From: Rehmannia glutinosa
Lineage: Eukaryota; Streptophyta; Magnoliopsida; Lamiales; Orobanchaceae
Assembly: GCA_016081115.2 (NCBI GenBank)
Contig: CM071935.1
Span: forward strand, 21,556,653 to 21,620,652
Length of the DNA: 64,000 nt
Direction: 5' to 3'
In this document: positions 11,973-22,751 of the stretch, in pieces
How the letters are laid out: every line of letters begins with the position of its first letter
Position numbering within the stretch: the stretch's first letter is position 1
The notes under the pieces: model-generated
The model's input: the letters and a program-made list of their open reading frames with translations, nothing else
Database searches by the model: none
Told to the model about the DNA's origin: nothing
Position numbers and translations under genes: made by a program

Positions 11973-12059
11973 AAACAAACAGGTTAATGAGAAACACGAA
12001 ATTATATTTCCTAAACTAATATAGATTAGGTTTAAAACTACTTGGTGACAATATTAACG

Positions 12060-12490
12060 TAAAATAGGATAAAACAATTGTTCGGGAATGGAGGAGGAGG
12101 GTGCGGAGGTGACGATGGCATCAGTGGAGGCGGCGACGGCAGCTGCGGCGCCGGTAGCAGCGGAGGCGGACGGTTGGTGTGAACCATGGAGTTTTTTTAG
12201 TTTTTTCCTTGCACGAGTTAGGCATGATTTGTGCTTTTAAGATAATTTTGCTTCTTTTTTACTTTTGGTTATGACTTTTACTTTTGTCTTTTTTTGCCTT
12301 TTCACCTTTTGAATACCATACGGTTTTCATGCGGTTTTATGGGGTATTTTCAATTTCAAAATTCAAAAGCCACCAACTTAAAGGAGGGGCAGTTTTGTCA
12401 ATTTGGGTAGAAAAGAGTTTTTATTATGTTGGTGGGTAGAAAAGAGTACCCAATATCCATAGTAGGTACTTAAAAAATTTTCCCAAATAA
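12060..12490. repeat. Terminal piece of a MULE-like repeat
   Basis: A GC-rich block (12085-12190) is followed by AT-rich DNA ending in 'gggtagaaaagag ... gggtagaaaagagtaccc ... aaattttccc'. The same ending, also after a GC-rich block, closes the MULE-like element at 51059-53010, and an inverted version opens that element. No left end is found for this copy, so it is probably truncated. Confidence 0.5.
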
Positions 12491-13423
12491 AAATAAGACC
12501 AAGTTGTATTTATGTTTCCAAGTAATTTTTCTGTATTCATATTGTATGTGTCTACGAATCCATAAATTATTTACTATAGTAATTTTTAGTCCCAATATTT
12601 TCAATTTATTTAAAAGTTATATTTAATCGAAACGATGTAATCATTCTTCGAATCAAGTTGTTTGGTTAGTTGGTCAGTTGATTGATGAGTTAATACTTAA
12701 TAAATTGAATTAGCGGGAGTGCAATTTTTGTTTTTCAATTTTAATTCATATATATATATATATAAGTGACTTGTGTTGCCGGAGTAATCGACCCGAATTC
12801 GATCTCATGTTAGTGCGTAAATTTTATTTTCTACTTTCCCTCAATTGTACTCAAAAGATATAATAATAAGTTAAAAGAATAATAGCACTTATTTTTAATT
12901 GCAAATTTGATAAAGAGCCATAATTTTTCAAAAAAGAATGGATATTGGAAGAGAATGCAAGTTTTTTCTCCCAAAACAATAGTATATTAAAAATTCAAAA
13001 AAAAAATTACATTGTCAACTCGCAAAATAATCACCTTGATCAGACGTATATGTCAAGAGGAAAGCTCCGCACGTGAGAAAAACAATCACTCATTGAGGGT
13101 GAAGAACAAGACTCAATAAACAAACAACAAAAACAATAAAATAGACAAAAAAAACGAAGCAATCCGACAGGAGAATAAACAACCCCCATAAGGAGGGCTA
13201 GGCACTCCTCAAGGGAGACCTATAATTGGACTAATTCGGGCACGAGCTACATCATGCATTGCAAGATAGAAATTACTGACCCACCTACGAGTTTCGCAAA
13301 TCAATCGGGAAAACAAAGACTCCATAAAAATAAGAAAATTACAACAAAACGCAATCTAAAAAAATGGAAAAAAATGATAAAAGTGCCTTTCTATCACCCA
13401 AATCTACTGGCGCAGCCCATCGC
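12491..13423. other. AT-rich intergenic DNA, nothing recognised
   Basis: Contains a short (TA)n run near 12750-12765 and homopolymer A runs. The open frame 13254-13484 is basic, without recognisable similarity, and runs into a hAT terminus, so I do not call it a gene. Confidence 0.5.
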
Positions 13424-13570
13424 CTCCACCCTAGGGATAGCAGCAGGACGGGCAGACGCGGGTACCTACCCACCGAAACCCTAATGCGAAGGACGAGTAG
13501 TCTTTTTCAGATTTGGAACAGGTATGAGATGAGAATTACTACTCATTTACATACAGGTAGGGTATGTTTT

Positions 13571-15128
13571 TGTTGGGAAATTTATTTTATAGATTTGATG
13601 AATGCTATGTAAAACTTAAAATAGAAAGTTGGCACCCCATTTTCCTTATAATTCTCATTGTAATAGATAGGGCTGGAAAAGCTGAGTCAAGTCAGCTAAG
13701 CCTGGAAATACAAGAAGTCAATCAAGATGAAGTGAAGACTCATTTGTGGAACAGTTTGAGTACGCCAAGAAGGAAAATCGAGAACTTGATGAAGATGTAT
13801 CGGTGAGTAACACTTGTTTGTGTGAAGTGTCATCAAATTAATCCCAAGAAGCCAAGTCATAAGTTGAAAGTGACATATGAGTCTTTAAATGATTGGAGCG
13901 GACTCAAGTCACCTGGGAAAAAAGCGTGACCAAGAGGAGTTAAGCGAAAGGAATCCGTTTTAAGTCAAGAACATTACTTAAATAAGTAATACTTCCAGTC
14001 GCCAGTCTTAAAGTGCTCATCGAAGCATGCAAAAGGAATAAACCAACGGGAAGAAACGCACCTCGTGTCGAACACGAAAAGTGCACATTCATTTAATACG
14101 AGAAAAGGTCTACATCTCAAGATTGAAGACCAAGAAAAGACAAGCCAACGAACACAAGTGTCTTTTGAAAATCAAGATATCTCTTCAATGGGCGATTTTT
14201 GAAAGTTCACTATAAAAAAGCCGAGGAAACTCATTGAGAAAGGTTACGAACACGAACAAGCAAGCAATATTTAAGTTGTAAACCTGCAAACATTCTCAAA
14301 GATATTCAAGCAAATCCTCAAGCCTGAAACTCGAAGGAAATCAATCCAACACAAAGTTGTGAAGAAAAGACAACTTCAAACTGTTGAAGAGGAAACTTTT
14401 GAAGAATCAAAAGTGGTCTACTTTCCAAGGAGGATTGTAGGAAGGTTCAAGGTCGAACCAGTATCAAGTTATTGGAGGGCTTCATGATCAAATCCAAGAG
14501 CTTGAGAAAGTGAGCTGAAGTAGCAAGGCAGCTGCCTTGTGAAGAAGCTGAGTCGGACGAGAAGCTAGCTGTGTGACCAAGGCATCTCCACACTGAGTCA
14601 AAGGAGCAAGTCGGCTGCGTGATCAAGACTTGTCTCTAGACTGATAACCACTTTGTGAATTGATCATTACTTAGTGGATTCCTCTAGGAGTTGGAGAAGA
14701 GAGGATTAGAAGAATTACCCCATCTTCGAACCTCTATAAAAATTATTTGTGTCATTTACATTTCAGTATATTTATATTTTTGCATACTCATTTCATATCT
14801 GCTGATAATTTGCTATCCAACTGATAAATAACTAAGTGCTAAAATCAAGTGTTAAAACGAAGTTAAATCAATTTCAAGGGTGTTAAGTCTTCCGCTGAAA
14901 AACTCATCACATCCAAGTTAAGGTTTAGACTAAACAGCTGAGTATTCTATCAACAGCTCTATCGAGTCTGTTGGGTGGCTAACTCTGCTGATTAACTAAC
15001 TTAGATGTCCCTCAAGGACTTAGTTGTGTATTAACTCTGTAATAATTTTAAAAGGACTAAAATCGAAAAATTGGTAAGGTTTATTCAACCCCCCTTCTAA
15101 ACCTTACTTATACCCCTTGGGACCTACA
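13571..15128 (+). repeat. 5' LTR, copia family A
   Basis: 1,558 bp, TGTTGGGAAATT ... GGGACCTACA. A TATAAAA box lies at 14211-14217, about two fifths of the way in, a normal place for the U3/R border. No polypurine tract precedes it and a primer-binding site follows, so it is a 5' LTR. Confidence 0.85.
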
Positions 15129-15130
15129 AG

Positions 15131-15142
15131 TGGTATCGAGTG
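15131..15142 (+). other. Primer-binding site of the copia A element
   Basis: 'tggtatcgagtgg' begins two bases after the LTR CA. It matches the initiator tRNA-Met complementary site TGGTATCAGAGC except for a missing base around the seventh position. Confidence 0.7.
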
Positions 15143-15258
15143 GTTGGTTCATTGAGCCCGGCAAGACTTTGGTTCTTGAACTAGATCTCCAATCTTTCAA
15201 AGAAACTTTTAACACTTGCTCTTTCAAAAGTTTTTTTTTTACTCAGCGAGTTATTATC

Positions 15259-15645
15259 ATGGAAGCAAATATGACACGCATTCCTATGTTCACTATTGAG
15301 GAATTTGATGACTGGAAAATTCGTATGCAGTCTCATCTATCTGCATTACATGATGAAATGTGGATAGTGATAGAGAATTGGCCACTGCAAATACTGAAAG
15401 TGAACGCAGTCGTACGGAGAGCAGCTACAGCTGAAGGAGAAGAAGCTATAGCTGAGGCAAGACCAGCCATGGTTGAGAAACCAAGGACTGAGTGGACAAA
15501 CGAGGACAGAAAAAGATACAACTTGGACAATGTAGCCAAGGACATACTCTACAAAACCTTGGACACAGCAATGTTCAACAAAGTCAAATCTTGCCAAACT
15601 GCAAAACAAATCTGGGATAAATTAACTTTAATTTGTGAAGGATAA
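15259..15645 (+). pseudogene. Truncated gag of the deleted copia A element
   Basis: ATG at 15259 opens 128 codons: MEANMTRIPMFTIEEFDDWK, then a Trp/Arg-containing capsid start and TAKQIWDKLTLICEG at the end. This is the first third of a UBN2-type copia Gag. It stops in a TAA at the junction where LTR sequence begins (about 15646-15653), so the stop comes from the deletion. No capsid C-terminus, zinc knuckle or pol follows. The same N-terminus at 763 is less well preserved. Confidence 0.7.
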
Positions 15646-15652
15646 GAGCAAA

Positions 15653-16248
15653 TCCAAGAGCTTGAGAAGTGAACTGAAGTAGCAAGGCAGCTGCCCTGTG
15701 AAGAAGTTGAGTCGGACGAGAAGCCAGCTGTGTAACCAAGGTTGTCTCTAGACTGTTCACCACTTATTAAACTGATCTGTTACTTAGTGGATTCCTCTAG
15801 GAGTTGGAGAAGAGAGGATTAGAAGAATTACCCCATCTTCGAACCTCTATAAAAATCAATTGTGTTTATTATTTTCCAGCCTTTTATATTTCTGCATATC
15901 TACTTTATATCTGCTGATAAACTTATTTGCTATCCAAACTAATTAATAACCTAGTGCTAAAATCAAGTGTTAAAACAAGTTTAATACAAATCAAAGGGTG
16001 TTAAATCTTCCGCTGATAAAACCAACACAGCCAAGTTAAGTTTCGGGTTAAACGGTGAGTTATTCTATCAACAAACTCCATCGAAGTGTTGAGTGGCTAA
16101 CTTTGCTGAATAACCAACTTAGTTGTCCCTCAAGGACTTAGTTGTTTGTGTTAACTCTGTAATTTCTTTAAAAGGACTAAATCCAAAATTTGGTATGGTT
16201 TATTCAACCCTCCCTTCTAAACCTTAGTCACACCCCTTGGGACCTACA
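15653..16248 (+). repeat. Truncated right LTR, copia family A
   Basis: From 'aaatccaagagcttgag' onward it is collinear with the LTR at 14490-15128, ending GGGACCTACA. The first about 920 bp of the LTR are missing. The join lies where gag and LTR both read 'agagcaaat/gatcaaat'-like sequence, which fits illegitimate recombination at short homology. Confidence 0.75.
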
Positions 16249-16917
16249 AGTGGTTTTACCCCTCGGATACCCACCACTACCCGAACCCGTTTACCGCTTA
16301 GTAACTTCGATTTATTTTTTTTCATCTGACATTATACATTTCTTCATAGAATCTCAGCATAAATTTTTTTTCTACAAAGAAGATATAAAGTTGTTATTTA
16401 TTTTGAATTTGTAATCATATCAACTCTGATTTATCTTTGCCAAGCTTGATAAAACTACATGGCTTATGGTATAGTTTTATAAATTTAATGATGTACTAGT
16501 GTTGATTCTGCAATTTTAATGTATTGGTTGCATTTGTATTTATATGATGTTTTTGATTTAGTTGATGTATGATGATAGCTTGTAGTGACTTAGAAAATTA
16601 AAATGGTTAGTTGTTATATTTATTAAGAATTTAACATATTAACATTTTCTTATATAATAATTAATTTTTGTAAGGTGTCCATTTAAATAGTTATTTAAAT
16701 ATTCATATAATTGTGAGTTTTATATAAAACAAACGAGTTTTTAGTAGTACGGGTAATACGCGGGTATCGAAAAATGGATTTGGGATGGTTACGGTTAATA
16801 GATGTAATTTCTTAATTGGGTATGAGATGGGTATGAGTAGTATAAATATTACAAGATTTGGATATGGATATAATTAAATAGGTGGGTACCCTACCCATTG
16901 CCATCCCTACTCCACCC

Positions 16918-17695
16918 GTCTCCAACCCGCCTCTATATGTCTGACGCGCCTCTATGCTGCTCCGATCCAATTAAAATAAAATAAATTATTTTGCATGACA
17001 ATAATCGCATTATTGCATTGAATGTATAAAGATATGGTTACTGGTGGCTGGCTGCGTTGAATATATAAAAATGTAGTTAGGGGTGACCATTTTTTACATG
17101 ACGTGATTGTAAGTGGATTAGAGTGGCTTGACAGGTACACGTCAAAATCCATTCTGACCTGAATAACTCGAATAATAAACAAGTCGAGTTTTGGTCAACT
17201 TGTAGTTGCCTGATTAACTTATTTGACACGTTCCTGTTGTTATTGTGTTTTCGTTTGTGATATACTTGATTGCTTTGAATGTTGTTTGTAATAATTGAAT
17301 TTTAGAAAATTATCTAGTGTATGTATGTAAATATACTTTTTCAATTTTCAGGTTCAAAATTAACATGTATAACCTATAAGAAAATAAATGAGTTATTCAG
17401 GTTTTTCAAATGTACCTGTAACTTCTTAGTTAGATATGGGTTGGACGTGAATAACAAGTGGTTTCGAATTGAAAATATGACATAAATAATTAAATATGAC
17501 ATAAATAATTAAATATATGTGGGGTTTAAGTTGGCAGGTGTTGACGTGTGGATTTTTGTTTCTAACATGTCAAACAATAAGATGTGACATTCTGGGTTAC
17601 TAACTGTCAAAAGTAGTATAAAAATAAATACATATATTGCTGACCTAGGTGCATGTCAGGTTTAATATTCCTTTATTTGTTAGCTCGAAATCTTA
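16918..17695. other. AT-rich intergenic DNA, no feature supported
   Basis: Contains a direct duplication of 'aaatatgacataaataatt' (about 17475-17510) and stretches such as 'ttaggggtgacc' that could be an old MITE end. I could not pair ends or find a target duplication, so nothing further is claimed. Confidence 0.4.
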
Positions 17696-18095
17696 GGGCG
17701 CGATTGGATATACTTTCATTTTGAAAATTTTCATTTTGCTAGAGAATAGTGGTAAAAAATATTTTAGAAGAAAAAAGATGAATTTTGAGATTGTGATTGG
17801 ATGTGAGATGGAAAAGTAATGATGAAAGTTGATTTGATTTAAGAATAGTAAAATAATGATTGGTAGTTAGAAATGTGTGAGTGAATGAATAGTGAAATTT
17901 GTGGGAGAATGTGTAATAATGATTAGTTTTTTGTGAAAAAATGTGTAGATGTGATTGATGATAGAAAAAATAAGAAAAAGTGAAAATGAGAGAATAGTAT
18001 ATTTTCTGAAAATTTTCATAAACAATCATATGTTTGGTGTAAAAAAATTCTCTAGCGGAACGAAAATGAATTTTGTTTTTTATCCAATCGCGGCC
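17696..18095. mobile_element. Tourist-like (PIF/Harbinger) MITE
   Basis: A 400-bp element whose ends pair as inverted repeats: left GGGCGCGATTGGATA, reverse complement of right GGCCGCGATTGGATA, with a second matching block CTAGAGAAT about 40 bp inside both ends. The flanking trinucleotide TTA is duplicated (17693-17695 and 18096-18098), as expected for the PIF/Harbinger superfamily. No coding capacity. Confidence 0.85.
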
Positions 18096-18221
18096 TTAAC
18101 TGCTCTAGAGTCTCAAGTTTCTTGAATTCTTTTACAGTCACAAATGATAGTATTTATAGGAGAGGGGTATTCTTCTCTGTTTGTCACTCATGTACACGTG
18201 ACAAAAGTGGCCATAGAAGTT

Positions 18222-18473
18222 AGGACCGGCAATTTTTGGTCTGGCCCGAGGGTCAGCCCGACCAGCCTGAGAATTGGGTTGCGTTGAGCTGGGCTATATT
18301 TTTATAGGTCCAAAATGGTTCGGGCCTACTTTTGGCCTGACGCGATATATTTTGTGTAAAAATGTATTTTGAGTTGGTTGGGCCGAGGAAATCACTGGCC
18401 CGAGTGTTTTCGGGTCAGCCGATTTACGTATTGGCCCGATGGGCTAGCTCGGCCCAAGCATTTGTTAGCTCTA
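18222..18473. mobile_element. Small hAT-type MITE
   Basis: 252 bp rich in 'ggcccg' motifs. The ends are TTAGGACC-like and (reverse complement) TTAGAGCT-like. The flanks ATAGAAGT (18214-18221) and ATAGAGGT (18474-18481) form an 8-bp target duplication with one mismatch. Non-coding. Confidence 0.7.
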
Positions 18474-18481
18474 ATAGAGGT

Positions 18482-19199
18482 GATGGTTCCATGTCAATAG
18501 GTCGACTGACACCCAAGATATAAAAATGTCAGGCGTCAGGCAGTGATTTGACTGATCTATGTGACCGATTGCGCGACATCTGATGTCTGACATCTTTGGA
18601 TACGAGTTTCTTCTCCATTAAGTTATGCAACATGGCCGAGTGGACAACTGGTTGGTTCCTCCGTCTAGGTCGATCGTCAATGTAGACGCCTCTTGTGGTA
18701 TTTTCATTAGGTGATGTCACTAGTTTTGCTATCAGATCGGTCTATTATGAGGTGATTGATTCATTCACATGTTGTGTTGGTGCATATCATGTCGACATAT
18801 TAACCAGTTCCACGTCATACAAGGCATAACAACATGTTTATTGTGAATTTTGTATGTCAATCTGACCCATGAACCACAAGATGATACAAATTGCCACCCC
18901 TATATAAAGTGTAGATACAAAAATTTTGTATAATGTTTACATACTTCTATGTGTATAAAAATTAATGTATGTACATAATAATAATGATTTGGTTATAGTT
19001 TGGAAAGTATATTACTGATTTTAAATTAAAAATAATAGTGAAATTCGTTTTTTGAAGGTAATAAAAGTGAAAATATAGGGACAGAAAAATACTAAATAAT
19101 AATATATGTCGTTGATCGATAGAAAAATAAACTAAACATAAAATAAACACAAGATAATATAAAATAAAATAAAATATTTTCTTCTCTCTCCACTCGCAT
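18482..19199. other. Intergenic DNA, nothing recognised
   Basis: The right half is very AT-rich. The minus-strand frame 19480-18962 runs through it and is low-complexity at its end; I do not consider it a gene. Confidence 0.4.
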
Positions 19200-20688
19200 C
19201 TAAGGTTGACGGCCTTATGGTTGTGCCTCCGCGCAAATTTTCCGACCATAGCATGGCCGAATTTGTCGTCTCTACAACACCATCTTGTTCGTCGATTGAT
19301 TTTACATCTATATGTTGTATTCCATCTTTCTCTGTGGCTCATGTTGCAACGGCACATGCCCTTGATGCCTCTCAACTTTTGTTGGCTTCCTCCAAAATGT
19401 TTGTCCCTTCTCCTACTGTTTGTACAAGGACACCATTCAATGGGTGGCAGCGGTTCCCACCTTTTTGTTACAAAAACCATCCCCTCCCTTGCCTTATGGA
19501 GGTGGCGGTCCCCTCAAGCAGTTGGAGAAGTTTGTTACTCCTGCAACTTTGGTGGTCCCCTCCTCAATTTCTCCTATGGTGCCATGGTCCTAGCCTCCTA
19601 GGTGGTTGCAATTTCCCCAACAACCTACCCATCTTTAATGTCCCATATGAAGGTAGCGGTCCCCGCTCCAAGGACAGTTCAAGCCAAACTTTTGGATTCT
19701 TTGGTAAACCCTGGTTCGGATTATTTAGATAAAACTTTCACCCCTACTTTTTCCAATATTATTTATGATAAACCCAATTCTATCCCTGAACCTGTTAAAA
19801 AGGGTGATTATTACTCTATGAACATTGATGAAAAATTTTATCAACAAAGTCTTTTGGAATTTGCTTATTCTTTGATTGGCCATGTTCTTCTTAGTAAGGG
19901 TAATAAGCCATCATCTATCACGTCGCTTCATAAATGACTTTCTGAATTATAGGGTATACATAATGATTGGAAATTAATTCCTCTGAGTAAGGGTTATTTT
20001 TGTGTCCAGATTTCAAATACCCAGGATCGTTCCGGGGCTCAAGCTCGTGTGTCTTGGGCTACTAACTCGGGTTCAATTCATTTGTCTCATTGGCCCTTAC
20101 AAAGTTAATACTTCCATAGCTAGTGTATGGATTCGAATTTTTGAGCTAAGTGTGGAATATTGGGACCCTGGCATTATTATGGGGATCGCCAAAGTTGTTG
20201 GCAACCCGGTTCAGATTGATCATAGGTCCTTAAATGGTTCACTTAGCCATTTTGTTCGTGTGTTAGTTGATGTAGATCTTGACAAGCCTTTACAAGATCA
20301 TATTATGGTTGAACAAGTGGGGTAATGTTCTTTTGTATCGGTCAGTTATGAGAAACTTCCTGAGTTTTATTCTACTTGTTGTATCACGGGCCACTCGTCT
20401 GCTTCTTGCTTGAGTGCTTTTACTGAGGCTACGGCACGGCTTTTTCTTTGGACGCCCCCTTCTCAACGGGGATGTTCCAGAGTTCATAAGATTTATCGTC
20501 CTGTTCATACTTCCAAGGACAAGGGCAAGGTCATTGCTAACTCAATGGATACTACGGTCTCTACTATGCGTGGTAAGATAGTGGACGCTATCATTACAGA
20601 CCATAATTCTGATCTTGTGATTGTGGTTCATTCTCCTACAGAGGTTGTTGTTTCTTCTCCTGTTTCTTTTGGTAAATTCAATGGTATT

Positions 20689-21445
20689 CAGACACGGACG
20701 CACGTACTCTAGTGTCGGGGCACGTGCTCCCACAATTTTTTTTTTACTATTTTAGTATTCTTTTTATATTAAATTAGATTAAATATGTTAAGTTAAAAAA
20801 ACATTAGATAAGATTAGATAGGTTAACTTAAAAACAAACCTGCCAAATGCCAATGGCCCAACCGCCCAAGCCCATTAATATATGATTAATACTAGGTATT
20901 GCATGCGCCGTGGCCGTGAGCCGTTCCGAAGAAATATTATCAAAAAAAAAAACTCAAAAACATAACAAAAATCCAATCCTTCTTGAACCACTATTAGAAT
21001 TTGAAGAAGATATGGAACAATATTTCAAAAGAGCCTTAAAACCTCCATTTTCTACCGAAAAAAGGATGATAACACCAAATCAAGTAGGAACGAGTTTGAT
21101 GCAAAAGAACTTCCAACAGATCCGGGGCGGAAGATTTCGATTTTGGATTATAAGCCAAACATTCGAGATGAAGTTCGAAGGGTTTACATATTGAAGGGTC
21201 CTTGTCAACCCCTGAATATAATTTTCCGTTTACAAAATTTGGGAGATCAATGGATGAATGATAATTTGATTGTGTCCATTGAGAAATATATTTTTGATAG
21301 TGTTGATAATGAGTCTATTATGCAAGTATTTCAGTCTATGAAAACTCGTAGATTTCAATTGCAGATGTTGGATTGTTAAAATAATAGAGAATTTATTTTT
21401 AATGTGTTTTGTGCCCCCTATACAAAATTTCTAGATCCGTCCCTA
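20689..21445 (+). mobile_element. Internally deleted hAT (TTF-domain type)
   Basis: 757 bp inserted in the LINE. The flanks ATGGTATT (20681-20688) and ATGGTGTT (21446-21453) are an 8-bp duplication with one mismatch. Ends: left CAGACACGGACGCA, reverse complement of right TAGGGACGGATCTA, aligning at most positions. Removing it restores the reading frame of the surrounding LINE ORF1, which confirms the boundaries. Confidence 0.8.
20910..21379 (+). pseudogene. hAT transposase with start fused to its C-terminal tail
   Basis: The first part encodes a Lys-rich start, then MEQYFKRALK and, after a frameshift near 21120, the segment LDYKPNIRDEVRRVYILKGPCQP. That segment is the hallmark just before the TTF-type zinc finger of plant hAT transposases. 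It is joined near 21237 to DQWMNDNLIVSIEKYIFDSV and FQSMKTRRFQL, the extreme C-terminus after the hAT dimerisation region. The zinc finger, catalytic core and dimerisation domain are missing (over 1.5 kb in typical members). It cannot be active. Confidence 0.7.
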
Positions 21446-21556
21446 ATGGTGTTAATGTGGGGAATTCTTTTGTTGCTTTAGAGGATGTGGTTGATTTGGA
21501 TATTGCCATGGATAACCAGGATGACAAAGATAAAGTTGTGGCGTTGGATACGCACG

Positions 21557-22751
21557 TGTTAGTCCAAGTGGCTACGATAATCTAGAGGGGGGTGAATAGA
21601 TTATGCCGATTTTTCGCAAATCACCCTCTTTTTCGAAACAACAAGTAAATGACAAGAATGTAAATGCGGAAAATAAACAACACTCGTTGATTTAAAGAGG
21701 TTCAACCCACCTAGGGTCTAATCCTCTACCACCCCAGTATCTCCGGGATGGATTTCAAAAAAAAAAGATTTTATTAATTTACCAAAAATTAATACAACAC
21801 CTTGAGGATTACCACAACCCTCTTTCACCACCTTGAGGATTACCACAATCTTCAAACACCTATCACCTAGATCACCCAAGTGTATTCTTACCACAAGAAT
21901 ATTCACAAGGATGTCTTGTGTTGAATGATGACCAAAATCAAGATTACAACTCAATAAAGATTGAAACAATATGAGTACAAGTGTAATCAAGAATTGAAAG
22001 CCTAGACCTCAAATTTGTGCAAGTGAAAGTGCTTAGGCTAATACAACAAGATATAGGAGTGTTTGCTTTGTTTGCTCTTTTTGCTTGTATTTAGTGTTGT
22101 ATCTTGTTGCTTGAATGAAGCCTCTATTTATAGGAGAGGACTTGGCTTTCATTTCCAGACATTGGCTCCTCCTTGGGGAGTGATTTTGTCGCAAAAGAAA
22201 CTATTTAAAATGAGCAATATAGTTGTTAGAAATCAATCCCACAAAATAGGGAAAAGTCATGCAAAAAACGCAAGCGGATAGTTTCTTTGATAAACAAGGG
22301 TTCGACCGGTCACGCAGAGATAAGATTGAAATTGAATTCTGCGAATTTTTACACAGGGGGACCGGTCAAAGGGGGGTGCGACCGGTCGCCCTTAGCTGTG
22401 ACCGGTTGCCCTTGAAGAATTTACGAAACAGAGAAGTCTGGAACAAAAATCCAACTCCAGTGCAATGTCGTCACGCCGGTCGACCGGTCGACCGGTCGCC
22501 CTGCCCTATTTTTCTTACGCCCCATTTTTTGTTTCTCAGCTCAACTCAGGTACGGTCGAGCCTGAAACAAATGTGTTGTCCAATTTTTTATTGAAAATAA
22601 ACTTCAAGAAATACTCCGAAAAATAGTAAAAACATTTTAAGTTGATCGGAAGTATTTAGACAACATTTAGGGACATAGTTTTGGTTTAAAAACTTATTTG
22701 AACAAAATCGAACATAATCATCAAAATCATGATAAAAACATTTATCTAACA
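21557..22751 (-). mobile_element. Solo LTR of the Sire-2 family
   Basis: 1,195 bp in minus orientation, collinear with the LTRs at 36822-38061 and 43937-45214. The pentamer GCACG is duplicated exactly at 21552-21556 and 22752-22756, so it is a true insertion reduced to one LTR by recombination. A TATAAATA box on the minus strand lies at 22125-22132. It also carries the CGACCGGTCG-type cluster (22300-22560). It lies inside the LINE ORF1. Confidence 0.9.

Larger units (their letters stand above)
13571..16252 (+). mobile_element. Deleted copia family A element nested in a hAT
   Basis: Structure: complete LTR (13571-15128), primer-binding site, first part of gag, then directly the 3' part of a second LTR (15653-16248). 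Everything from mid-gag through pol to the U3 side of the right LTR is missing. Pieces of the interrupted hAT lie on both sides. The pentamer GTTTT occurs at 13566-13570 and at 16253-16257 and probably is the target duplication. If so, the element's right end lies four bases beyond the expected CA. Confidence 0.75.
13432..16909. mobile_element. Non-autonomous hAT element, split by a copia insertion
   Basis: An exact 8-bp target-site duplication, CTCCACCC, flanks the element at 13424-13431 and 16910-16917. The left end begins TAGGGATAGCAGCAGG and the reverse complement of the right end begins TAGGGATGGCAATGGG, giving terminal inverted repeats of the type seen in plant hAT MITEs. Without the copia A insertion (13571-16252) the element is about 800 bp. 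It is rich in 'gggtacc'-type motifs near its ends and encodes no transposase. Confidence 0.85.

Noticed and set aside
17739..18029. Minus-strand 96-residue His/Phe/Ser-rich frame
   Set aside because: Lies entirely inside the Tourist-like MITE.
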